In this document: piece after piece, positions 10,801 to 16,581 of the stretch
Position numbering within the stretch: the first letter of the stretch is position 1
Layout: each line of letters starts with the position of its first letter
NCBI RefSeq assembly: GCF_014646375.1
Contig: NZ_BMNI01000002.1
Location: forward strand, 386,243-450,242
DNA length: 64,000 bases
Source: Nocardioides phosphati
Lineage (GTDB): Bacteria > Actinomycetota > Actinomycetes > Propionibacteriales > Nocardioidaceae
Direction: 5' to 3'
Notes under the pieces: generated by a model
Told to the model about the DNA's origin: nothing
What the model saw: only the letters and a program-made list of their open reading frames with translations
The model's database searches: none
Program-made: the position numbers and the translations under genes

Positions 10801-11301
10801 CTTCTTCGCGGGCTGGCGAGTGCGGGTGCGCTTCGGGGTCTCCGGCGCCTGGAAGAGCACGGCCGCGCTCGCACCCTCTGAGGGAGCAGCAGCGTCAGCG
10901 GTGTCGGCGACCGCAGCGCCGGCGGTGTCAGTGGTGTCGGCGGCGACGTCGAGCGGGAGCGCCTCGTCGACGGGCTTCGCCTTCGCGGCGGCCTTCTTGG
11001 CGGGCGCCTTCTTCGCAGCGGCCTTCTTCGCCGGCGCCTTCTTGGCGGCGGCCTTCTTCGCGGGCTTCTCGGCCGGCGCAGTGGTCTCGCCCTCGGCGTT
11101 CGCGTCGGCTGTCTCCGCGGCGGCGGGACGGGCGGCGGCCTTCTTGGCGGGCGCCTTCTTCGCAGCGGCCTTCTTCGCCGGCGCCTTCTTGGCGGCGGTC
11201 TTCTTCGCAGCGGCCTTCTTGGCCGGAGCGGGCGCCTCGGCAGCCTCGGCTGCCTCCGGCGCGGTGGTTTCGACCGTGGTGTCGGTGGTCTCGTCGAGCA
11301 T
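7843..11301 (-). CDS. rne: Ribonuclease E/G
   Basis: A 1152-residue endoribonuclease for mRNA decay and rRNA/tRNA processing. Order: a Lys/Ala/Pro-rich tail (about 25-115); an acidic then Arg/Asn/Gln-rich low-complexity region to about 400; an S1 RNA-binding domain (about 450-550, GNVYLGRV..EAAFIDIGKGRNAVLY); the DNase I-like catalytic domain with both Mg-binding aspartates (VDVNTGKFTG, about 717; VVDFIDMV, about 760); a zinc-link CEHCHGDG (about 820); and a disordered Ala/Glu/Arg tail. Disordered scaffold regions flank both sides of the core, as in mycobacterial and Streptomyces RNase E. The ATG at 11301 has GGAGGAG upstream; the frame continues upstream as shadow. Confidence 0.96.
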   Translation of the reverse strand: MLDETTDTTVETTAPEAAEAAEAPAPAKKAAAKKTAAKKAPAKKAAAKKAPAKKAAARPAAAETADANAEGETTAPAEKPAKKAAAKKAPAKKAAAKKAPAKKAAAKAKPVDEALPLDVAADTTDTAGAAVADTADAAAPSEGASAAVLFQAPETPKRTRTRQPAKKAAAPAPQEPVEDEAVEDDETGEAEATEALVEAAATTEASAEATDVPAEADDAEDEDDAEDGDDADSDEEGQPRNPNRRRRRRGGRRRRKPGEGNGASDAEGNDDAEGETEAGQGNGQNQGQNNGRNGGQGNGQNRNQNRNQSAKADAEAADEASADNGPEGDDNDNEGGEGGTTRRRRRRVRAGESTAGDDDPENTVTRVRPSRTGEDQITSVQGSTRLEAKKQRRREGREAGRRRAPIVSEAEFLARRESVDRVMAIRQRGDLTQIAVLEDKVLVEHYVARESQTSLIGNVYLGRVQNVLPSMEAAFIDIGKGRNAVLYAGEVNWSALGHKEGQPRKIENVLSSGQTVLVQVTKDPIGHKGARLTSQVSLAGRFLVYVPDGTTSGISRKLPDTERARLKALLKEIVPDTAGVIVRTAAEGAAEDELTRDVERLKARWEEIERQTQGDAKGSAPKLLYGEPDLTLKVVRDLFTEDFAKLVIQGDDAWNTVQQYVAHVAPDLEDRLEKYDGDDIFATYRVTEQIQKGLDRKVWLPSGGSLIIDRTEAMTVVDVNTGKFTGSGGNLEETVTKNNLEAAEEVVRQLRLRDIGGIIVVDFIDMVLESNRDLVLRRLVECLGRDRTRHQVAEVTSLGLVQMTRKRIGTGLVESFSETCEHCHGDGYITHTMPIEPKKTDEGGNARGGNRRNRGKGGNQQDNNGGNGQDNGGKAPSPKDVAAMAHAPEADGHADADGVSEATAVADAAVETVVEAAPAGQREQAVVPEFLPGEPDLRELRAQQKAEEEARAAAEAERQAEEAERKAAEAAERKAQRDAERQAQREARAAERRAAAEAAAAAEGESADEPDAEVAAADDADAAPDQAPAVEAPAVEAPVETKGEAEVPAAPVATTKVVTRERRAVRRVAGSTAGAAPEPVVVAPPVVVEPASAPEPPRVITRQRRAVTRAAGAGTPVEAPVVEAPAEDAEGAAEHAANELHVPVKKKGARKR
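10970..11235 (-). repeat. Histone H1-like KKA(A/P)AKK repeats in the RNase E N-terminus
   Basis: Two blocks of repeated Ala-Lys-Lys-Ala/Pro units (about 11125-11235 and 10970-11070) are separated by an acidic linker. The DNA repeats nearly identically (ttcttcgcagcggcctt-type units), so the block could expand or contract. The composition resembles the tails of actinobacterial HupB/HupS and histone H1. Confidence 0.85.
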
Positions 11302-11659
11302 GTGGTGCTCCTCCGCCGGTGGGCCCCTGGACCCCCGGCGCAATCCTGTTCGGCGCTCGCGCTCCGGTCGCCCGGGGCGCAGCACGAAAGCCTGGTGGTG
11401 GCGGCGAGTCCCCCGCTCGGGGTGCGTCAGTCGTGCGCGTCGGCCACCTGCCGCGGTCGCTGTGCCCCGCCGATCGGGAGCTGCTGTCACCAGCTCGGCC
11501 AACCAAGGGAGCCGCGTCGCGGCGTGGTGACGACCTTCACCACTGTGCCGGCAGGACCGGCGAGAACGTCGTCGGACGTCGGTCGCCCTCGCGGGTGCGG
11601 GAGAGACGTCGGTCACTGGCGAGTATCGCACACGGCCTCTGCGGCGCCAGAAACCCCGA
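11302..11659 (-). promoter_or_regulatory. Long intergenic leader region of rne
   Basis: This 358-bp stretch between the TIGR03936 gene and rne holds no convincing gene. A -10-like GATACT lies at 11622-11627 on the minus strand with only a weak -35, which would give an about 310-nt 5' leader. Inside are small inverted repeats such as GTGGTGA...TCACCAC (11523-11529/11536-11542) and a GCCGG...CCGGC hairpin just above it. E. coli rne is autoregulated through leader hairpins; a similar role here is inference only. Confidence 0.35.
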
Positions 11660-12394
11660 TCAGACCAGCGGGTCGCCGATGGTGCCGTCGTCGTCGAGGG
11701 TGCCCTGCTCGAGGCGGGTGAAGAGGGGCGCACCCGTGCTCGCCAGGCCTGCGCCGGCCAGGCCCGTGAGGACGTCGTCCGGACGCACGCTCGGTACGCC
11801 GTGGCGCAGCACCAGGTCGAGGCGGGCTCCCCGCTCGCCCGGGGCCACCGCGAGGGCCACCACGGCACCGCGGCAGTCGAAGGAGCGGAGCCCCTTCTTG
11901 GTCATCCGCTCGACGAGCACCTCGTCGGAGCCGAGGAACTGCGTGACCGCAGCCTCGGTGGCGGCGACGTCGGCGGCGAGGTCGATGAGCCACCGGCTCG
12001 CCTCGAGCCGGTCGGCGAGCGACCCGCCGGGCGACTCGACGATCGTCAGCACGTCGAGCCCGTCGGGCAGCGCCTCCTCGAGGAGCGCGCCCACCGCAGC
12101 CGGGTCGACCTTCTCGCGCAGGGCGATCTCGACGTACTCCGCCTCACTCGCCGAGCCGGTCGGCGCCGCGCCGGCGTACGAGATGCGGGGGTGGGGGTTG
12201 AAGCCCGACGAGTAGGCCATCGGGATGCGGGCGCGGAAGACGGCGCGCTCGAAGGCGCGACTGAAGTCGCGGTGACTGGTGAACCGCAGGCGGCCGCGCT
12301 TGGCGTACCGGATCCGCAGTCGCTGGACCGGTGGGGCCTGCTGCTCGGGCTGTTCGCGCACGGGCTGAGGATATGCCCGCGCGGCCGAGGTCAT
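11660..12394 (-). CDS. TIGR03936 family radical SAM-associated protein (DUF2344)
   Basis: A 244-residue protein with the family opening RLRIRYAKRGRLRFTSHRDFSRAFERA and the FNPHPRISYA motif. In many bacteria this domain is fused to, or sits beside, the radical SAM protein TIGR03960, and the pair lies upstream of rne. The pair's reaction is not established to my knowledge. Here the partner (16582-18579) is about 4 kb away, with a mostly plus-strand block between them. The ATG at 12394 was chosen because upstream sequence reads as Arg-rich shadow. Confidence 0.9.
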   Translation of the reverse strand: MTSAARAYPQPVREQPEQQAPPVQRLRIRYAKRGRLRFTSHRDFSRAFERAVFRARIPMAYSSGFNPHPRISYAGAAPTGSASEAEYVEIALREKVDPAAVGALLEEALPDGLDVLTIVESPGGSLADRLEASRWLIDLAADVAATEAAVTQFLGSDEVLVERMTKKGLRSFDCRGAVVALAVAPGERGARLDLVLRHGVPSVRPDDVLTGLAGAGLASTGAPLFTRLEQGTLDDDGTIGDPLV

Positions 12395-12483
12395 GCACAG
12401 GGATCCTCTCGTTGCCCGTCGGAGGTGCCACCTGCGGCGATACGCTGCGGTCCACGACTCCGGCAACTCACGGAAGGTGGCCC

Positions 12484-13020
12484 GTGGCGCAGCAACCGAC
12501 CTGGCGGGGACACCGTGCCCCCGTGGAGGACGCCGAGGGTGCGACGTCCGACGCGACCAGCCGCCGACGGCGCTGGCCGCTGGTCGCCGGCGTGGTGCTC
12601 GCGCTCGCCGTCGTCGCCGGCTGCGCCGCCCTGACCGGGCGCCTGGTCCACCACGATGCGGTCCGGCTGCCCACCATCGTCGTCGGCACCTGCCTGACCA
12701 GCCCTGACCTCGCCACCGGCAGCAGCAGCCTGCGCAAGCTCGGCGCCGTCGACTGCGCGAAGACCCACGACGCCGAGGTCTTCGCCCTGCGGACCATGGG
12801 CTCGGGTGACGACCTCGCCACCATCGGCTGGCGGTGCCTCGGCGCCGCGGAGGACCTGGGCGTCGGTGCTTCGGCGCTCGACTCGCGCAGCCTCGAGGTG
12901 CGGCCGCTCGCCCTCACCGACACGACACCCACGACCGGCGACACGGTCGCCTGCTTCGTCCGCCACAGCGGCGGCACTCCCCTACGGGGCGCCGTCTTCA
13001 GCACAGGGAGTTCCCAGTGA
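12484..13020 (+). CDS. Membrane-anchored septum formation domain protein
   Basis: A 178-residue protein with a 37-residue cytoplasmic, Arg-ending N-terminus, one hydrophobic segment (about 38-58), and an extracellular domain with paired cysteines (GTCLTSPD, VDCAKTHDAEVF, WRCLGAA, VACFVRH). The Cys pattern and xxxHDAEVF motif match the actinobacterial septum formation family. The GTG at 12484 has GGAAGGTGG upstream; TACGCT at 12441-12446 is a possible -10. Its stop overlaps the next gene (GTGA). The precise role is unknown. Confidence 0.7.
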   Translation: MAQQPTWRGHRAPVEDAEGATSDATSRRRRWPLVAGVVLALAVVAGCAALTGRLVHHDAVRLPTIVVGTCLTSPDLATGSSSLRKLGAVDCAKTHDAEVFALRTMGSGDDLATIGWRCLGAAEDLGVGASALDSRSLEVRPLALTDTTPTTGDTVACFVRHSGGTPLRGAVFSTGSSQ

Positions 13021-13883
13021 CCCTTCCCCCGTACCCGGGACAGCCGCAGCCCGAGGAGCCGCAGGAGCCCGCAGCGCCCGAGACGCCTCCGGCGCCGGCC
13101 ACGCCGCCTCCGCCACCCGCCGGTGCTCCTGCTCCCCCGCCGCCGGTCGCCCCGCCCGCGGGACCTCCGCCCCCGGCAGCTCCGCCCGCGCCGGCGTACC
13201 CGGGGATGGGTGGCGCCACCCCGCCGCCGCCCGCTCCCCCGGGCGGACCACTCGCTCCGCCGCCGGCGTACCAGGCGTACGCCGGGCCCAATGACGGCAA
13301 CGCGGGCTACAGCGCGCTCGCGATCGCGTCGTTCGTGTGCAGCCTCACCTGCTGCCTGGGCATTCCCGCGGTGATCCTCGGCGCGATCGGCATCGCCAGG
13401 ACCGGCCCGGGCAAGGCGCGCGGCCGCTGGATGGCGATCACCGGCATCGTGCTCGGTGTGCTCGGCACGGTGCTCCTCGTGATCGGGGCCATCGCCGTCT
13501 TCGCGGTCAGCGACCGGGTGGTGACGCCGGAGAACGCCAGGGCCGGCCAGTGCGTGCAGGCCAAGACCACGGACAACACCGTCACGATGGTCGACCTGGG
13601 CTGCTCGGTCGACCACAACGGCCAGATCTTCGCGGTCGTCACGCCGACCGCCTCCGACGAAGCGGCCGACCGCACCCAGATGCAGCTCTGCCTCACGCGG
13701 ATCGCCGGCGCCTTCCCCGGCGCCGAGGTCCGCGCCGTCGACGGCGCTCCCCGCCTGAACCTCCACGGCGAGGAGGTCGAGGTCGCGGCCGCGAGCGCCC
13801 ACAGCGCGCTCCAGGCGGGCAGCCCGGTGGCCTGCTGGGTCGAGGCGACCGACGGCGTGCTCGACGACGACGTGGTCGACTGA
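13017..13883 (+). CDS. Pro-rich DUF4190/septum formation membrane protein
   Basis: A 288-residue protein. Residues 1-90 are an intrinsically disordered Pro/Ala/Gly-rich cytoplasmic tail. A DUF4190 hairpin of two membrane helices follows (ALAIASFVCSLTCCLGIPAVILG and MAITGIVLGVLGTVLLVIG regions). The extracellular domain has Cys pairs (AGQCVQAK, LGCSVDHNGQIFAV, QLCLTRI, VACWVEA) like the preceding protein. Translation is coupled to the upstream gene by a GTGA overlap. The strand and domain match suggest a duplicated pair acting together at the cell envelope. Confidence 0.75.
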   Translation: MTLPPYPGQPQPEEPQEPAAPETPPAPATPPPPPAGAPAPPPPVAPPAGPPPPAAPPAPAYPGMGGATPPPPAPPGGPLAPPPAYQAYAGPNDGNAGYSALAIASFVCSLTCCLGIPAVILGAIGIARTGPGKARGRWMAITGIVLGVLGTVLLVIGAIAVFAVSDRVVTPENARAGQCVQAKTTDNTVTMVDLGCSVDHNGQIFAVVTPTASDEAADRTQMQLCLTRIAGAFPGAEVRAVDGAPRLNLHGEEVEVAAASAHSALQAGSPVACWVEATDGVLDDDVVD

Positions 13884-13914
13884 GCAGCCCGACAGCTCAC
13901 CGCACCACTCCTGC

Positions 13915-13958
13915 CACGACACCGGCCCGGCGCGTCCACGCGCCGGGCCGGTGTCGTG
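13915..13958 (+). terminator. Perfect 20-bp hairpin terminator
   Basis: Arms 13915-13934 and 13939-13958 are exact inverted repeats with a 4-nt loop (TCCA). It has no U-tract, as is common for actinobacterial hairpin terminators. It ends the septum-protein pair just before the iron-box promoter. Confidence 0.8.
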
Positions 13959-13979
13959 TCATCCCGAGGATCCTTTACA

Positions 13980-13998
13980 TTAGGGCAGCCTTACCTTG
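13980..13998 (+). promoter_or_regulatory. Candidate IdeR/DtxR iron box
   Basis: The 19-mer starts TTAGGGCAGCCTTACCT and agrees with the known iron-box consensus (TTAGGTTAGGCTAACCTAA) at 13 of 19 positions, including the TTAGG and ACCT flanks. It overlaps a -10-like TACATT (13976-13981), the expected place for an iron-dependent repressor, 22 nt before the lipoprotein ATG. No regulator gene is in the window. Confidence 0.55.
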
Positions 13999-14020
13999 CC
14001 TGCCCTCGAAAGGGTTCACT

Positions 14021-15181
14021 ATGAAGTTCCTCCGTCCCGCCGCGACGTCCGCCGTCGCGCTCACCCTCGTGATCGGCGCCAGCGCCTGCTCCAGCTCCGG
14101 CTCCGGCGACGCAGGGCAGGACGACCGGCCCGCGGGCTACGTCCAGACGAACCTCGTGGCCAACTGGTCGGCGTACAAGCCGCAGATCGTGGAGCCCGGC
14201 CTGCAGAACGCCTGGGGCATCTCGCTGCGCCCCGCCGGCGCGGGCGGCCACTTCTGGGTCACGGCCAACGCGACGGGCAAGTCCTTCGAGTACGTCGGCG
14301 ACGTCGACGGGGAGAAGCTGCACCAGGACGACCTGAAGGTCGTCGACGTCCCCCAGGCAGGTGGCGGCGACGGCACCCCGACCGGCACCGTCTACAACGA
14401 CCACGGCACGGGCTTCGTGATCAGCCAGCGCGTGCCCGGCGAAGGGCGGGTCACCCAGCCGGCGACGTTCCTGTTCTCCACCGACGACGGCCTGGTCACG
14501 GCCTGGACCGAGGTCAAGCACGAGGACGGCACGGCCTCGCGCCCGACGGACTCCGTCGTCGTCCACGACGACAGCAAGGCCGGCGCGTCGTACCTCGGCA
14601 TGGCGATCTCGCCGGCGAACGACCGGATCTACCTCGCCGACTTCGGCGCGAAGCCGGGCGTCGTCGTCCTCGACCAGAAGTTCGAGGTCGTGCAGGACGC
14701 GGGCTTCGCGAACCCCTTCCCGAAGGGCTACCAGCCGTTCAACGTGCAGACCATCGGCGACTCGGTCTTCGTGACGTACGCCGAGTGGGGCTCGGCCGGC
14801 GAGGAGGAGCCCGCGCCGGGCGAGGGCCGTGTCGCCGAGTTCACGCCCGACGGCAAGCTCGTGGAGAAGTGGGACGGCGGCCGCTACCTCAACGCCCCGT
14901 GGGGCATCGCCAAGGCGCCCGAGAAGGGCTTCGGGAAGTACGACGGCGACCTCCTCGTCGGCAACTTCGGCGACGGCACCATCGCCGTCCTCGACAGCAC
15001 GACCCACAAGGCGGTCGACTTCCTGCGCCGGCCCGACGGACACCGCGTCGAGATCGACGGCCTCTGGGGCCTGACCTTCGGCAACGGCGAGTCGCTCGGC
15101 GCGAAGGACGCCCTCTACTTCGCAGCCGGCCCCGGCCCCGAGGCCGACGGCATCTTCGGCCGCCTCACCTGGCAGGACTGA
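14021..15181 (+). CDS. Secreted lipoprotein of the TIGR03118 beta-propeller-like family
   Basis: A 386-residue protein with a lipoprotein signal peptide (MKFLRP...LVIGASAC, Cys at about 23) and a Ser/Gly linker. The mature part matches TIGR03118: VQTNLVANW, LQNAWGISLRPAG, GHFWVTANATGKS, NPFPKGYQPFNVQ, APWGIAKAPEKGFGKYDGDLLVGNFGDG, LWGLTFGNG. Repeated G-x-L/I-x-V blades suggest a beta-propeller. Function is unknown in the family; it would sit on the outer face of the membrane. The iron box upstream suggests expression on iron limitation. It stands alone between two strong hairpins. Confidence 0.8.
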   Translation: MKFLRPAATSAVALTLVIGASACSSSGSGDAGQDDRPAGYVQTNLVANWSAYKPQIVEPGLQNAWGISLRPAGAGGHFWVTANATGKSFEYVGDVDGEKLHQDDLKVVDVPQAGGGDGTPTGTVYNDHGTGFVISQRVPGEGRVTQPATFLFSTDDGLVTAWTEVKHEDGTASRPTDSVVVHDDSKAGASYLGMAISPANDRIYLADFGAKPGVVVLDQKFEVVQDAGFANPFPKGYQPFNVQTIGDSVFVTYAEWGSAGEEEPAPGEGRVAEFTPDGKLVEKWDGGRYLNAPWGIAKAPEKGFGKYDGDLLVGNFGDGTIAVLDSTTHKAVDFLRRPDGHRVEIDGLWGLTFGNGESLGAKDALYFAAGPGPEADGIFGRLTWQD

Positions 15182-15188
15182 CCCGGCT

Positions 15189-15228
15189 CCCGGGCGGCGC
15201 GATTTCACCGAAAGGCCCGCCGCCCGGG
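15189..15228 (+). terminator. Hairpin terminator after the lipoprotein gene
   Basis: An 11-bp perfect stem (15189-15199 with 15218-15228, CCCGGGCGGCG and its complement) encloses an 18-nt loop 7 nt after the stop codon. No U-tract. Confidence 0.65.
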
Positions 15229-15254
15229 CCGCGGGCAGCCGAGGATGGTGCGCG

Positions 15255-15929
15255 ATGACCACTCCTCCTGGCCTCCCGCCGCCGCTGCCGCCCGGCCCGG
15301 GCAGCCCCTTCGCACCCCGGCCGCCCGTCCGCGCGCCGTACGACGGGGTGTCGGTGGCCGCGCTGGCGTCCGGGCTGACCTGCTGCGCGGCGCCGGTGGC
15401 CGTCGTGCTGGGCATCGTCGGCCTGGTCCGTACGACGGACGGTCGCCGCCGCGGGCTGTGGGCGGCCGTCACCGGGCTCGTGCTCGGCGTCGCCGGGATG
15501 GTGGTCTGGGTCGTCGTCCTGATCGGAGGGACCGTGGCGCTCCTCGGCACGACGTCCGAGGGCGACGCCGTGCCCGGCGACTGCCTCGACGTGACCCGCG
15601 CCTTCGACGGCACCGACGTGCGGTGGTCCGACTGCTATGCCCCGCACGACGCGGAGGTCCTGGCCGCCGGCAGGCTCGGCCACGTGGGAGCGGCGAGGGC
15701 GGCGGAGCTGAGCGGCGAGGCGTGGTGCCGCAAGGCCCTGGAGCCCGCCCTGCTCGACCTGATCCGCGAGAAGGACCTCGAGCTCGGCTTCAGCACCGAC
15801 GCGGTGGACCCCGACGTGCCGGAGCCGGGAGACGCCTGGATCTGCTGGGCGGAGCGCTCCGACCACCACAAGCTCGAGGCGCCGCTGGTCGACCGCGGCT
15901 CCGGACCCGAGCCTCCTCAGGAGGCGTGA
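15255..15929 (+). CDS. DUF4190/septum formation membrane protein
   Basis: A 224-residue protein with a Pro-rich tail (1-30), two membrane helices of DUF4190 type (about 32-57 and 68-97) and an extracellular Cys-containing domain (GDCLDVTRA, SDCYAPHDAEVLA, EAWCRKALEP, WICWAERSD). It has the same architecture as the 13017-13883 product, so it is a third family member separated from the first two by the lipoprotein. Its last 13 bp overlap the convergent TIGR03086 gene. Confidence 0.75.
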   Translation: MTTPPGLPPPLPPGPGSPFAPRPPVRAPYDGVSVAALASGLTCCAAPVAVVLGIVGLVRTTDGRRRGLWAAVTGLVLGVAGMVVWVVVLIGGTVALLGTTSEGDAVPGDCLDVTRAFDGTDVRWSDCYAPHDAEVLAAGRLGHVGAARAAELSGEAWCRKALEPALLDLIREKDLELGFSTDAVDPDVPEPGDAWICWAERSDHHKLEAPLVDRGSGPEPPQEA

Positions 15930-16498
15930 GGCGGCTCCCAGTCGGCGGCCCGGCCGAAGGCTGCCAGCAGCGCGGCCTGCGGCCCGCCGGCGGCGGGGAC
16001 GCGCGGGCCGACGGCGCCTCCGGTCCGGTACATCTCCTCGCGGTCAGCGAACCAGCCGGCGACCGCCGCCACCAGGTCGGGCTCGATCCGACGGTCCTGC
16101 CCGGTGGCCGCCGCCAGGTCCCACCCGTGGACGAGGAGGTCGGCCGACAGCTGGAGGGCGTACTCCCCCGCATCCTCCTCGCCGTATGACAGGTGGACGC
16201 GGGCCCCGGGCCGCAGCCGCGCCGCCACGACCGCGTCGGCCGCTTCCGCAGCGGCCACGGCCGCCGCGAGCGGATCAGGCCCGACCAGGTCGCCCTCGAA
16301 CCGGTCCCCGACCTCGTCGATCGTGGCGCCCTCGAAGAGCGGCACCGCCCAGAGCATCTCGCCGACCACGTGGTTGACGAGGGCTGTCACGTCCCACTCC
16401 GCGCAGGGCGTGGGCGCGGCCCACTGGCCCTCCCCCACACCACGCACGATCTCCCGCCATCGCACCAGCGATCGGTGGAACAGCTCGCTCGTCTCCAT
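15917..16498 (-). CDS. TIGR03086 family metal-binding protein (DinB/MDMPI fold)
   Basis: A 193-residue protein of the DinB-like four-helix family that includes mycothiol-dependent maleylpyruvate isomerase. Typical pieces are PTPCAEWDVTALVNHVVGEML and SADLLVHGWDLAAATGQ, whose His residues bind a divalent metal. Members probably use mycothiol as a cofactor; the substrate is unknown. An AGGAGG lies 4 nt before the ATG at 16498; a GTG one codon upstream is also possible but too close. It is convergent with, and overlaps by 13 bp, the septum-type gene. Confidence 0.85.
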   Translation of the reverse strand: METSELFHRSLVRWREIVRGVGEGQWAAPTPCAEWDVTALVNHVVGEMLWAVPLFEGATIDEVGDRFEGDLVGPDPLAAAVAAAEAADAVVAARLRPGARVHLSYGEEDAGEYALQLSADLLVHGWDLAAATGQDRRIEPDLVAAVAGWFADREEMYRTGGAVGPRVPAAGGPQAALLAAFGRAADWEPPHAS

Positions 16499-16581
16499 CA
16501 CGCCTCCTCACGACCCACTCTCCGCCTGAGGGAGGCCGCGCGCGACCCGAAGGTGCGAACCCCGGTGATCACCCCAAGGGG

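Noticed and set aside
7435-10881. Plus-strand 1148-codon open frame opposite rne
   Set aside because: It mirrors the GC-rich codon pattern of the RNase E gene; the translation is Val/Leu/Gly-rich low complexity with no family motif and no ribosome binding site.
10970-11235. Possible CRISPR-like or tandem DNA repeat array
   Set aside because: The repeats are in-frame codons for Lys/Ala/Pro and have no spacer structure.
13017-13290. Low-complexity CCG/CCC-rich tract as a possible regulatory repeat
   Set aside because: It encodes the Pro-rich cytoplasmic tail of the DUF4190 protein in frame.
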